Shown one piece after another: positions 14,643 through 22,772 of a stretch of 26,822 nt of DNA; position 1 is the first letter of the stretch; each line of letters starts with the position of its first letter. Source of the stretch: AP-15 sp036500965 (lineage in GTDB: Bacteria > Pseudomonadota > Alphaproteobacteria > ATCC43930 > CGMCC-115725); the NCBI GenBank assembly GCA_036500965.1, contig DASYBC010000147.1, positions 1-26,822 of the forward strand, read 5' to 3'. The notes beneath the pieces are model-generated. The model was not told the DNA's origin, did not search any database, and was given only the letters and a program-made list of their open reading frames with translations. The position numbers and the translations under genes are program-made.

Positions 14643-14978
14643 TCAACGCGCATCGTTGAGCTGGCTCAATATTTCATCGAGCGCTTTGTCGGCACTAAGC
14701 GCCTGCCGTCGCGCTTTTTGATAGAGTTCAGCCATCCGATCCAGACCTTCCGGCTTTAGATCATCGTCACTAAAGGAATCAACAGTCCTGCCCTCAAAGT
14801 TCAAGATGTGGCCTACATACCCCAGAGTTCCATCAGTGTATAACCGAGAGAATGTTATAGAGTAATTATTAAACGAGACCTGAAAGGTATCAGGCCAGGC
14901 CGTTTCTCTCCAATCAAGTTGACCTTCATCAGTCTTGACCATCAATCTATCAACCAGCTGTAGATATTTCTTAGACAC
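14643..14978 (-). CDS. Uncharacterised protein, second gene of a lower-GC two-gene cassette
   Basis: The product is about 111 residues, soluble and charged, with no signal or membrane segment. The middle reads GQLDWRETAWPDTFQVSF, then NNYSITFSRLY and GYVGHILNFEGRTV, suggesting a small beta-rich core. The end (LDRMAELYQKARRQALS, ADKALDEILSQL) is helical. I do not recognise a functional family. The GTG at 14978 is the likely start: AGAAGG lies nine bases upstream, and the first gene of the pair stops two bases before it, so translation is probably coupled; a TTG at 14999 is less likely. Its base composition is plainly more AT-rich than the neighbouring genes, pointing to acquisition by transfer. 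Confidence 0.7.
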   Translation of the reverse strand: MSKKYLQLVDRLMVKTDEGQLDWRETAWPDTFQVSFNNYSITFSRLYTDGTLGYVGHILNFEGRTVDSFSDDDLKPEGLDRMAELYQKARRQALSADKALDEILSQLNDAR

Positions 14979-14979
14979 A

Positions 14980-15495
14980 TCAAATTTCCTTCTGACCAAG
15001 TGCCGTCATTTCGATCAAAATGACCTGGAGCCTGTCGATATCTCGGGAGAGCAGCCGGTTCAGTTCCGGGAAATCTGGCGAGCTTCCCTCCGAGCTTGCC
15101 CGTTCAAGGACATCCTCCATTGTCGCCAACGTCGTGATCGCGGCTTGGATTTCTCGATCCATCGCCTGAGTAAGAGAAGGTGCGAGTTTCCTCACTCCGA
15201 CCAGCGCTTTTCGCAGGATAGCATATCGATCAAGGAGCGGTTCGATCTGGCCGACGCGATGCAGTCGCTTGATTTCTTCCATAACCGCGATCGCGGCTGA
15301 AAAATCGGAGACCGTCTGATAGCCACGCATCACCCGTCGGGCCTCGTTCGCCGCAGCCTCGGCTCGTTCGGCCGCAGATCTGGATCGCCGAACGTTCCAG
15401 ATAGTTACGATAAAGCCTCCTATCGAAATGGCGACGCCGGCGAGGCTGGCAAGGTCGCCGACACGGTTCTCCGCGATCCATTGGAGTACAGACAA
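14980..15495 (-). CDS. Uncharacterised single-pass membrane protein with coiled coil, first gene of a lower-GC cassette
   Basis: The product is about 171 residues. After a short N-terminal stretch (VLQWIAENRVGD) there is one transmembrane helix (LASLAGVAISIGGFIVTIW), then a basic stop-transfer (NVRRSRS), an alanine/glutamate-rich coiled coil (AAERAEAAANEARRV) and a long helical cytoplasmic region. No enzyme motif is visible. The TTG at 15495 is preferred as the start because GGAG lies ten bases upstream; the more distal TTG at 15540 is actually the -35 hexamer of the promoter. It is followed almost without gap by the second gene. Membrane helix plus coiled coil with a small soluble partner is compatible with a sensor, anchoring or defence-like pair, but no function can be assigned. 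Confidence 0.68.
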   Translation of the reverse strand: MSVLQWIAENRVGDLASLAGVAISIGGFIVTIWNVRRSRSAAERAEAAANEARRVMRGYQTVSDFSAAIAVMEEIKRLHRVGQIEPLLDRYAILRKALVGVRKLAPSLTQAMDREIQAAITTLATMEDVLERASSEGSSPDFPELNRLLSRDIDRLQVILIEMTALGQKEI

Positions 15496-15511
15496 TTTTC
15501 CCCCGCTCCAA

Positions 15512-15540
15512 AACTTATGGGCGAGGGTGGAGGGCGTCAA
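15512..15540 (-). promoter_or_regulatory. Promoter of the two-gene cassette
   Basis: TTGACG (15535-15540) and TAAGTT (15512-15517) on the minus strand are 17 bases apart, the same hexamers and spacing as the serC promoter, and both are preceded by GCA and followed by C-rich spacers. Transcription would begin near 15505, leaving a leader of roughly ten bases before the TTG start at 15495. Confidence 0.6.
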
Positions 15541-15596
15541 TGCAGCGACGCGGGCTCCTTACCTCAGCTGCCTGCCAGCCGACCGCGGCAGGCGGC

Positions 15597-17252
15597 TCAC
15601 CCCTCGTGCCGCAAGCGGCTTGGCAGCAGCTCGCCGCGCTGTTCGAGGACCGGGTAAGCGGCGGCGGCGATGTGCGCGTTGATTCGCTTCAGGTCGCGCA
15701 GCATGTCGAGATGCAGCGCGCTGGTCTCGACGCTCTCGACCCGGCCGGCGCGGATCCGCGCGAAATGCGCCTCGGTGGCCCGGGTTTCGAGATCGCGGAA
15801 CACTTCCTTCTCGCCGAGCAGCCCGCGCGCCGCGCGAATATCGCCGGTCATGAACACTGCCGCGGCGGTGCGCACATTGGTCGCCAGGCGCTGCAGCATC
15901 TGGCGGATCTCGCCGGTTCCCTCGGCCGAGAACGCCAGATTACGCTTGGCCCGCTTGGCGAGGCTCGCCGCGACGCCGCGCTCGACAATGTCGCCGGCAT
16001 GCTCGAGGTTGGTGATAAAGGCGAGGATCTCCGATAGCCGGCGATCATCCTCGGCATCGATCGCTTCGTGATCGAGCGAGGTCAGATAGGCCTTGATCGC
16101 GCCATTGAGCCGATCGAGCACATCGTCGATGTGTTTGGTTTCGGCGATCCGCTTGCGGTCGCCGCGATCGAGCGCCTCCAACGCGGCATGCAGCATGGTT
16201 TCGAGCACGTCGGCCATGCGCAACGCCTCGCGCGACGCGGCAGCCAGCGCCACGGCCGGAATCTCAAGGGCCTGGGGATCAAGATACGCCGGGCGCGACG
16301 GGTCGGCCGGGACGGCGCTTGCCGGCAGCATCCGGGTCAGCAGCCGGGCGAGCGGGCGCAGCACCGGGAAGAACAGCGCCGCCATCGCCAGGTTGAAGAG
16401 GGTATGGAAATCGGCGACCGCGCGCGACGCGTTCGGCTCGAGCGCGACCAGCCACGGGCCGATCACGCCGAGCAGCCCCAGCCCGAGGACACAGCCGACC
16501 GCCCGGTTTAAGAGATTGCCGATCGGCAGGCGCTTGGCGAGCGGATCGCCGGTCGAGCCGGCCTCAAACAACGGATTGAGCGCGGTGCCGAGATTGGCGC
16601 CGAGCACCAAGGCAAAGGCCGCCTCGGGCGGCACCACCCCTTGCGCGGCGAAAGACATGATCAACAGCACGACGGCGACGCTCGAATGCGCCGCCCAGGT
16701 GAACGCCGCCGCGACGATGACCCCGATCACCGGCGCTGTCGCGATCGCGCCGAGCAGCACGCGCAGGCTCGGCGCATTCTCATACGGCGTCAGCAAGGTG
16801 AGCAGCTGGCCCAGGGCGATCAGCATCAGCCCGAGGCCGATGCCGACCCGGCCCAGATCGCGGGTGCGGGTGAGGCCGCCGCGGCGGAACATCATTACCC
16901 CGATCAGGACGAACAGCGGCGCCACCCGGGTGATGTCGAACGACAGCACCTGCACGATCAAGGTGGTGCCGATATTGGCGCCGAGCATCGCGGCGAGCCC
17001 GGGCACCAGATCGACCAGCCCGCCGGCGGCGAAGCCGGTCACCATCAGACCGGTCGCGGTGCTGCTCTGCAACACCGCGGTGATCCCGAGGCCGGCGAGA
17101 AACGCCTTGACTCGGCTGCCCAGCGCCGCGCCGAGAACACGCCGCAGATTCGGGCCGAACGCGCGCTGGACCCCGCTCTGGACCATGTGCACGCCCCAGA
17201 GCAGCAGCGCGATCGACCCGGCGAGATCGATCAAGGTCAGGGTCGCGTTCAT
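15597..17252 (-). CDS. Na+/phosphate cotransporter-family protein with PhoU-like C-terminal domain
   Basis: The 551-residue inner-membrane protein has two repeats of the NptA/PNaS domain. The first carries the signature VLQSSTATGLMVTG (about 60-73) and the second AAHSSVAVVLLIMSF with VLGANLGTALNPL. About eight hydrophobic helices fill residues 1-320. The remaining 200 residues are soluble helices of the PhoU type (ADVLETMLHAALEALDRGD, NLEHAGDIVERG, ATNVRTAAAVFM). Family members move phosphate with sodium, and bacterial YjbB-like members can export it; substrate and direction here are inference. GGGAGG lies five bases before the ATG. It is divergent from cobK and downstream of nothing obviously related. 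Confidence 0.9.
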   Translation of the reverse strand: MNATLTLIDLAGSIALLLWGVHMVQSGVQRAFGPNLRRVLGAALGSRVKAFLAGLGITAVLQSSTATGLMVTGFAAGGLVDLVPGLAAMLGANIGTTLIVQVLSFDITRVAPLFVLIGVMMFRRGGLTRTRDLGRVGIGLGLMLIALGQLLTLLTPYENAPSLRVLLGAIATAPVIGVIVAAAFTWAAHSSVAVVLLIMSFAAQGVVPPEAAFALVLGANLGTALNPLFEAGSTGDPLAKRLPIGNLLNRAVGCVLGLGLLGVIGPWLVALEPNASRAVADFHTLFNLAMAALFFPVLRPLARLLTRMLPASAVPADPSRPAYLDPQALEIPAVALAAASREALRMADVLETMLHAALEALDRGDRKRIAETKHIDDVLDRLNGAIKAYLTSLDHEAIDAEDDRRLSEILAFITNLEHAGDIVERGVAASLAKRAKRNLAFSAEGTGEIRQMLQRLATNVRTAAAVFMTGDIRAARGLLGEKEVFRDLETRATEAHFARIRAGRVESVETSALHLDMLRDLKRINAHIAAAAYPVLEQRGELLPSRLRHEG

Positions 17253-17405
17253 CCTCGCCTCCCCCGCAAATGCTCGGCTCGGCGCAGCGCCGTTTCATTA
17301 CTCCCGCCCTGCGGCGAAACTCAACGCTCGCGCGGCATTCCGGCGATTTTCCGGTGCGCGTGCCGACCGCGGCTGGACGGCCGCCGCCGCCCGCGGCAAT
17401 CTCGA

Positions 17406-17425
17406 TTCTCGACGACATTCGAGAA
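17406..17425. promoter_or_regulatory. Perfect inverted repeat just ahead of cobK
   Basis: TTCTCGA (17406-17412) and TCGAGAA (17419-17425) form a seven-base dyad around CGACAT, 16 bases before the cobK ATG. It could be an operator or an mRNA hairpin near the ribosome site. It is the only ordered element I see in the 189-base gap between the divergent transporter and cobK; no second cobalamin riboswitch is present. Confidence 0.35.
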
Positions 17426-17441
17426 CGGGGCGCTGCGAGCA

Positions 17442-18233
17442 ATGCCCGATTTGACGACGCCGCGCGCCGGTGCTGCCGGCGCAGATCTGATGGTGCTGGT
17501 TCTCGGCGGCACCAGCGAGGGGTTCGACCTGGCGCGGGCTCTGACCCGCGAGCCGGCAGCCCGTGTCGTCAGCTCGCTCGCCGGTCGCACGGCCAATCCG
17601 CGGCTCCCGATTGGCGAGGTGCGGATCGGCGGGTTCGGCGGAGCGGATGGGCTCGCCGCCTATCTGCGCTCCACCGGCGTCGGGATGGTCATCGACGCGA
17701 CCCATCCGTTCGCCGCGACCATGGGCGGCAACGCCGAGGAGGGCTGCCGGCAGGCGGGCGTGCCATTGCTGCGCCTGGAACGCCCGGCATGGCGCCCGAT
17801 CGCCGGCGACAATTGGACCGAGGTCGATGATTGGGACGAGGCGGCCAATGCCGTCGGCAAGTTATCGCAGCGGGTATTGCTTGCGGTCGGCAGGCGCGAG
17901 CTCGCGGCCTTCGCGGCACTCGACCATGTCTGGTTCCTGGTGCGTTCGGTCGATCCGCCGAACCCGGTGCCGGCGTTCCGTCAGGCCGAATTGCTGCTGG
18001 CGCGCGGACCTTTTGCGCTCGACGACGAACGCCGCCTGCTGGCCGGGCACCGCATCGACACGATCCTTTGCCGCAACAGCGGCGGGTCGGCCGCCGACGC
18101 CAAGCTCGTCGCCGCCCGCGAGCTCGGCATCCGGGTGGTGATCCGACGCCGGCCGCCGCGGCCGGCCGGTCTGCCGAGGGTCTCCTCGGTCAGCGAGGCG
18201 ATCCTTTGGGTGCGCTCGATGTGCGGTCGCTGA
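17442..18233 (+). CDS. cobK: Precorrin-6A reductase CobK (CbiJ family)
   Basis: CobK uses NADPH to reduce the macrocycle of precorrin-6A to precorrin-6B. The 263-residue protein has the nucleotide-binding LVLGGTSEGFDLARAL, then SLAGRTANPRLPIGEVRIGGFGG in sequence, the family signature VIDATHPFAATM and the late CRNSGGSAADAKLVAAREL segment. The ATG at 17442 (or 17488, directly before the beta strand) is the start; the frame is open far upstream only as the antisense of the transporter gene. It is transcribed toward the cbiG-cobJ gene, and the two coding regions overlap tail to tail by 44 bases. No riboswitch precedes it. Confidence 0.93.
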   Translation: MPDLTTPRAGAAGADLMVLVLGGTSEGFDLARALTREPAARVVSSLAGRTANPRLPIGEVRIGGFGGADGLAAYLRSTGVGMVIDATHPFAATMGGNAEEGCRQAGVPLLRLERPAWRPIAGDNWTEVDDWDEAANAVGKLSQRVLLAVGRRELAAFAALDHVWFLVRSVDPPNPVPAFRQAELLLARGPFALDDERRLLAGHRIDTILCRNSGGSAADAKLVAARELGIRVVIRRRPPRPAGLPRVSSVSEAILWVRSMCGR

Positions 18234-19968
18234 TCGGCGGCAGAGGCTCTTCGTAGCGTCGCGGGGTATAGACCCACCTGCCGCCATCGGCGCGCGGAAA
18301 CACTCGCGTCGTGGAGGAGCCGATGACGACGATGGTGCGCATGTCGGCATCCGCCGGCGACAGCTCGGCCAGCGACAAAGCCCGGATGCTCTCTCCAGGC
18401 CGCCCAAGGTCGCGCCCTAATACCACTGGCGTCGCAGGCGCCCGGTAGCGGCGCACGATCTCGGCCGCGCGGCCGAGCTGCCAGGGCCGGGCGCGTGAGA
18501 CCGGGTTGTATAGCGCCAGCACCAGATCGGCTTCCGCGGCGAGCGCCAGCCGCCGCTCGATGACCGCCCACGGCTTCAGATTGTCCGACAAGGATAGGAC
18601 GCAGAAATCATGCCCGAGCGGCGCCCCGGCGCGCGCCGCCGCCGCGTGCGCCGCCGAAACGCCGGGAATCACGCCGAGCTCGACGCCGTGCCAAGCGGGG
18701 TGATCCGAGCCGTCGAGCGCCTCCATCACAGCGCTGGCCATCGCGAACACCCCCGGATCGCCGGACGACACGATCGCCACCCGACGCCCGCGCGCCGCCA
18801 GCGCCAAGGCATGCCGCGCCCGGTCGATTTCGGCGCGGTTGTCGGAGGGATGGGCGGTTTGCTCGGCGCGGAACGGTCCCGCCATCCGCAGATAGGTCTC
18901 GTAACCGATGATGTCCTGCGCGGCGGTCAGCGCCTTGCGCGCCTCGGCGATCATCCATCCGCCGCCGCCCGGGCCGAGCCCGACAACCGCCAGATGCCCG
19001 CGGCTGCGGCCGAGCGCCGTCACCGCGATCGGTGAAGCAGCGACCGCGACGCCGATCGTCCGGTCAATCGCCGGCATCATGATCGGGTCGGGCACGGCGC
19101 GAGCGATGAGGCCGGCAATCAATTCGCGATCATCGCCGGACCCGGCCGGCATCTCGACAAGCCGCAGCGGTCGTTCGAGCGCGGCGGCCACGGCATGGAT
19201 TTCGGGCTGTGCCGCGTGGCGCTCGGCGGCGACGACTGCGGCGACCGCCCGCGGGGACAGGCCCAGCCTCCCGAGGACATTGCCGACCTGTCGCGGCAGA
19301 TCGGGGCAGCCGGCGACGAGCGCCACCGCGACCGAGCGAGGGTGGAAGATCAGCTCGCGCTCGGCGGGCCCGCGTTCCTCGGCCGTCACTGCGATCGACA
19401 GGTTTCCGTCCGAGGCAAAGGGCAGCCGGGTTCGGGTAAGCCATGGCGCATCGCCCGACAGGCGGACCCGGTCACCGGCCAGCAGATCCGACATAACGCG
19501 CTTGGCGTCGCCGGGATTGCGCAGCTCATAGCCTTCGGGCGGGTTTTCGAGCGCCGCCCCGAACCGCACCTCGCCGGTGGTGGTGATCGCCGGCGCCGTG
19601 CCCAACGCCTCGCCGAGCGTGCGCGCCAGCGCATTGACGCCGCGCAAGCCGCCAAGCAGCGGCACGACCGCGCTGCCATCCTCGGCCACGGCGAGGACCG
19701 GCGGCTCGCCCCGCTTGTCCGCGAGCAGCGGCGCCAGCGCGCGGATCACGATGCCGGCGGCGCAAAACGCGATGGTCGGGATGTCGTCGGCAAACAATTG
19801 CCGCAACGTGTCGCCAAAATCAGTAAAGATCGCGTCGGCCCCGGTCACCCGGCCGGAGAGGCCGTGGATGGCGGCGCCGGGCAAAGCGCCCCGAACCCGG
19901 CGTGCTGCGGCGAGGCTGCCGTCGCCGAGAACCAAGATCGCGGGCGCAGCGGCGCCTAACCCTGCCAT
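18190..19968 (-). CDS. cobJ: CbiG-CobJ fusion: cobalamin biosynthesis protein with precorrin-3B C17-methyltransferase domain
   Basis: The 592-residue protein joins two enzymes. Residues about 10-320 are CbiG-like: an N-terminal domain (FTDFGDTLRQLFAD, TIAFCAAGIVIRALAPLL), a middle part with the conserved GGLRGVNALARTL and TTTGEV, and a C-terminal CobE-like domain (LVAGCPDL, GLSPRAVAAV). From about 324 (LAVVGLGPGG) to the end is the SAM methyltransferase CobJ/CbiH, with VSSGDPGVFAMA, GVIPGVSAAHAAAARAGAPL and LYNPVSRARPWQL. CobJ methylates C17 and contracts the ring; CbiG opens the lactone of cobalt-precorrin-5A in the oxygen-independent route. The ATG at 19968 overlaps the cobI stop by 13 bases; the frame upstream of it is cobI antiphase sequence. 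Confidence 0.93.
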   Translation of the reverse strand: MAGLGAAAPAILVLGDGSLAAARRVRGALPGAAIHGLSGRVTGADAIFTDFGDTLRQLFADDIPTIAFCAAGIVIRALAPLLADKRGEPPVLAVAEDGSAVVPLLGGLRGVNALARTLGEALGTAPAITTTGEVRFGAALENPPEGYELRNPGDAKRVMSDLLAGDRVRLSGDAPWLTRTRLPFASDGNLSIAVTAEERGPAERELIFHPRSVAVALVAGCPDLPRQVGNVLGRLGLSPRAVAAVVAAERHAAQPEIHAVAAALERPLRLVEMPAGSGDDRELIAGLIARAVPDPIMMPAIDRTIGVAVAASPIAVTALGRSRGHLAVVGLGPGGGGWMIAEARKALTAAQDIIGYETYLRMAGPFRAEQTAHPSDNRAEIDRARHALALAARGRRVAIVSSGDPGVFAMASAVMEALDGSDHPAWHGVELGVIPGVSAAHAAAARAGAPLGHDFCVLSLSDNLKPWAVIERRLALAAEADLVLALYNPVSRARPWQLGRAAEIVRRYRAPATPVVLGRDLGRPGESIRALSLAELSPADADMRTIVVIGSSTTRVFPRADGGRWVYTPRRYEEPLPPISDRTSSAPKGSPR

Positions 19969-20687
19969 CTGCGTCCGGGGATCAGGATCATCGAGAAATA
20001 CGGCACGGTGTCGGGATCGATCTGCGGCAGCGGCAGGGTCCGTTGGTTGGCCATTGTCGCCCGCTCGACGTAGCGCGCCCGGTCGCCATAGCCGAGGCGG
20101 AGCACTACGCGCCGCGCCTTGGCGAAATTGGCACCGAGCTTCAGGATCACCGCAGCGTCGGCCGCCGCTAGCCGCAACGCCAGCTCCTCCTCGGCAAGAA
20201 CCCCGGACAGCACCGCGAGGCTCTGGTTGCGGTAAGCGAGCGGCGTCCCCAGCACCGCGGCGCCGGCGACGACCGAGCACACCCCGGGAACGGTCTCGGC
20301 CGAATAGCGCTCGGACAGCCGGTCGTACAAATACATGAACGAGCCGAAGAAAAACGGGTCGCCCTCGCAGATCACCGCAACGTCGAGGCCCCGGTCGAGA
20401 TATGCGGCGATTTCGTTGGCGGAAGCGCTATAGAAATCGGCGATGACCGTTTCGTAGCATAGCGGCGCCGGCAAATGTTCTGTCGTCACCGGGAACACCA
20501 ACGGCACGATAATTTGATCGGGGCGCAGGTATTCCTCGACGATCGCGAAGGCATAGCCCTTCTTGCCCTTGGCGGCGAGATAGGCCACGACCGGCGCCTC
20601 GCGCAATCGGCGCAGCGCCTTCAAGGTGATCAGCTCGGGATCGCCGGGCCCGACCCCAAGACCCAGCAGCCGACCCGGCCGCACCAC
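19956..20687 (-). CDS. cobI: Precorrin-2 C20-methyltransferase CobI
   Basis: CobI transfers a methyl group from SAM to C20 of precorrin-2. The 243-residue protein begins with the class III methyltransferase loop LLGLGVGPGDPELITLKAL, then CEGDPFFFGSFMYLYDRL and ETVPGVCSVVAGAAVLGTPL, the hallmark segments of the CobI/CbiL group. The start is GTG at 20687, immediately after the cobH stop, with a second GTG next to it. Its end overlaps the next gene by 13 bases. It is part of the riboswitch-controlled cobG-cobH-cobI-cobJ run. Confidence 0.95.
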   Translation of the reverse strand: MVRPGRLLGLGVGPGDPELITLKALRRLREAPVVAYLAAKGKKGYAFAIVEEYLRPDQIIVPLVFPVTTEHLPAPLCYETVIADFYSASANEIAAYLDRGLDVAVICEGDPFFFGSFMYLYDRLSERYSAETVPGVCSVVAGAAVLGTPLAYRNQSLAVLSGVLAEEELALRLAAADAAVILKLGANFAKARRVVLRLGYGDRARYVERATMANQRTLPLPQIDPDTVPYFSMILIPGRRWQG

Positions 20688-21314
20688 CTATTCGCGCTCC
20701 GAGGCGAGCGCGTTGACCGCCGCCGCGGCCATAGCACTGCCGCCGCGCCGCCCGCGGATCGCGATAAACGGCACCCCGCTGCTGTCCTCGGCCAGCGCGG
20801 CCTTAGCTTCTGCGGCGCCGACAAACCCGACCGGAAAGCCGATGATCAGCGCCGGCCTCGGCGCGCCCGCGTCCAGCATCTCCAACAGGCGGAACAGCGC
20901 GGTGGGCGCGTTGCCGATCGCCACCACCGAGCCGGCCAGCTGCGGGCGCCACAGCTCGACCGCCGCAGCCGACCGCGTGTTGCCGATCCGCCCGGCGAGA
21001 CCGGGCACAACGGGGTCGCCGAGCGTGCACAAGACGGCATTGTTGGCCGGCAGCCTCGCGCGGGTGATCCCAGCCGCGACCATGCGCGAATCGCACAAAA
21101 CCGCCGCACCCGACGACAGGGCCCGGCAACCGGCCGCGGCGGCGTCCGGCGAAAAGACCAGATCGGCGATCACATCGACCGTGCCGCTCGCATGCGCCAC
21201 GCGGACCGCCAGCTGCTCGAGGCCGGCCGGAATGCCGCTCAGATCGGCCTCGGCGCGGATCGCGGCAAAGGAGCGGCGGTAGATCTCGGCACCATCGCGG
21301 AGGTAATCGATCAC
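20688..21314 (-). CDS. cobH: Precorrin-8X methylmutase CobH
   Basis: CobH moves the methyl group from C11 to C12, turning precorrin-8X into hydrogenobyrinic acid. The 208-residue protein opens with DYLRDGAEIYRRSFAAIRAE, has the catalytic histidine in VRVAHASGTVDV (about H41), then LCDSRMVAAGI, AIGNAPTALFRLLEML and IIGFPVGFVGAAEAK, all standard CobH/CbiC segments. The start is GTG at 21314, overlapping the cobG stop by four bases (GTGA), which indicates translational coupling. A long frame upstream in the same phase is only cobG read out of frame. Confidence 0.95.
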   Translation of the reverse strand: MIDYLRDGAEIYRRSFAAIRAEADLSGIPAGLEQLAVRVAHASGTVDVIADLVFSPDAAAAGCRALSSGAAVLCDSRMVAAGITRARLPANNAVLCTLGDPVVPGLAGRIGNTRSAAAVELWRPQLAGSVVAIGNAPTALFRLLEMLDAGAPRPALIIGFPVGFVGAAEAKAALAEDSSGVPFIAIRGRRGGSAMAAAAVNALASERE

Positions 21315-22711
21315 CGCTCGTCTCCGCCTGCGGTGGATCGCGCGGCCCTCATTTCGCGCAGCATCTCGGCGGCCTGGCGCACCGTCAAGTCGCCAGCCAC
21401 CGGGCGCCCGAACCTGCTGCTCTGGGCGTCGGCCTTGACGAACAGCTCGTAGCGGCCGGGAGCGGAAGCGAGGAGGGTCGCGTCGGCGACGCCGGCGCAG
21501 GCGCAGGATCTGCTGCATCCGCTCAAATGGATGACGCGCGGCGCCCCGGCGCCGACAGCCCAGGCCAGGGCCAGCGCATCCGCCTTGGTGTCGGACTTGG
21601 CCCGAGAGCATCCAGCCATCCCGGCGCAGGCGACGATCGAAGCGAGGGGATGCGATGGATCGCAGGTCAACCCGGCGGCTTCCAGCGCCGTGACCGCGCG
21701 CGACGCAATTTCGCGCGGTATCGAGGGCAGGATAACGCTCTGCCACGGGGTCAGGCGGAGGCCGCCGTCGCCGACCTCTTCCGCTATCTCGGCCAGCCGC
21801 GCCAGCAGATCGGGCGAGAGCCGGCCGAACGGCGGAACCGCGCCGACGAAAACCAACCCTCCTTGACGTTGCGCGCCGACGCCGACATGATCCAGCGGGG
21901 CCGGTCTCCTGCGGCGCCAACCCCGAACCTCCGCCCGGCGCTCGACCGCTCCGGAGAGCCGTTCCGCCAAGCGCTCGATAAACCCCGCGCGGGAGATCCG
22001 TGCGAGCAAGTGCCGGAAACGGGTCACCGCGGGATCGCCCGCCGGCTCTTCGGCAAATAGGGCGAGCGAGGCGGTCACGGCAGCGACGGCATGCTGTGCC
22101 GGTACCGTGATGAACGGCGTTACGTCATCCGCCGCGATAGGCGGTGCCCCGGCAAAGCCGATCGCCATCTTCGCCCCGCCGGCAAGGCTCGCCAGCCAGA
22201 TGTCGTGCGGGCGATCGACGGCCGCGACGCTCTCGCCGCCATCGACCAGAATGCAGAATTTCGCAGACAGCGACCGGCCAACCGCTCCAGCGTCGATCAT
22301 CGCCAGAAGCTCGCGCGCGATCGGCCGCGCATCGATCTGCTGCAGCGGGTCGATCCCGGCCGTCGGGCTGACCATGACGTTGCGCACATCGTCGGCATCC
22401 GGCCGGGACGGCCCGAGACCCGCATCGACCAGGCTGCGGGTCAGTTCGGCCTCATCGCCGGCGCGAATTCCCCGGATTTGCAGGTTCGCCCGGCTGGTCG
22501 CCTCGATGATCCCGCTGCCGAAACGGGACGCGGATGCGGCGACAGCGCGCGCCTTGGCGACCGAAAGCTGGCCCAGCGGCAGCTTGACGCGGCAGATGCC
22601 GCCATCGCGGGCCGGGACGATGCGAAACAGGCCGGGACAAGCCGAGCGGCGCGTTTCGCCCTGCGCGTCGGCGCTGGCGTCCGTCTCTCGCGTCCCTTCG
22701 GACATCCCCAT
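21311..22711 (-). CDS. cobG: Precorrin-3B synthase CobG
   Basis: CobG is the oxygen-dependent enzyme of aerobic cobalamin synthesis, hydroxylating precorrin-3A at C20 with lactone formation. It belongs to the nitrite/sulfite-reductase-like fold with a 4Fe-4S cluster. The 466-residue protein has two ferredoxin-like half domains (PLGQLSVAKARAVA, then TSRANLQIRGI) and cluster ligands C362-x5-C368 (CAGMAGC) and C399-x3-C403 (GCSRSC). The ATG at 22711 is supported by GGAG seven bases upstream; ATG at 22705 is also possible. It is the first gene after the cobalamin riboswitch. It implies at least some life with oxygen, in contrast to the CbiG and CbiD genes close by. Confidence 0.93.
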   Translation of the reverse strand: MGMSEGTRETDASADAQGETRRSACPGLFRIVPARDGGICRVKLPLGQLSVAKARAVAASASRFGSGIIEATSRANLQIRGIRAGDEAELTRSLVDAGLGPSRPDADDVRNVMVSPTAGIDPLQQIDARPIARELLAMIDAGAVGRSLSAKFCILVDGGESVAAVDRPHDIWLASLAGGAKMAIGFAGAPPIAADDVTPFITVPAQHAVAAVTASLALFAEEPAGDPAVTRFRHLLARISRAGFIERLAERLSGAVERRAEVRGWRRRRPAPLDHVGVGAQRQGGLVFVGAVPPFGRLSPDLLARLAEIAEEVGDGGLRLTPWQSVILPSIPREIASRAVTALEAAGLTCDPSHPLASIVACAGMAGCSRAKSDTKADALALAWAVGAGAPRVIHLSGCSRSCACAGVADATLLASAPGRYELFVKADAQSSRFGRPVAGDLTVRQAAEMLREMRAARSTAGGDER

Positions 22712-22772
22712 TCCCCACTCCGGCGGCGCCAGCGGCCAGAGCGAGATCAGGGATCAGCAGACCGCCCAACCG

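Noticed and set aside
14643..14999. Longer version of the small cassette protein starting at TTG 14999
   Set aside because: The GTG at 14978 has the better-placed AGAAGG site and starts just after the upstream stop, so the longer form is less likely, though not excluded.
17253..17441. Second cobalamin riboswitch upstream of cobK
   Set aside because: No B12 box (GCCACTG) or GGAACACGG-like core is present on either strand of the gap; only a simple seven-base dyad is seen.
16093..17454. 453-codon plus-strand frame opposite the Na/Pi transporter gene, and the similar upstream part of the frame ending at cobK
   Set aside because: The transporter on the minus strand has clear motifs (QSSTATG, HSSVAVV) and explains the region; the plus-strand frames are antisense shadows. 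Only the part from 17442 is real cobK.
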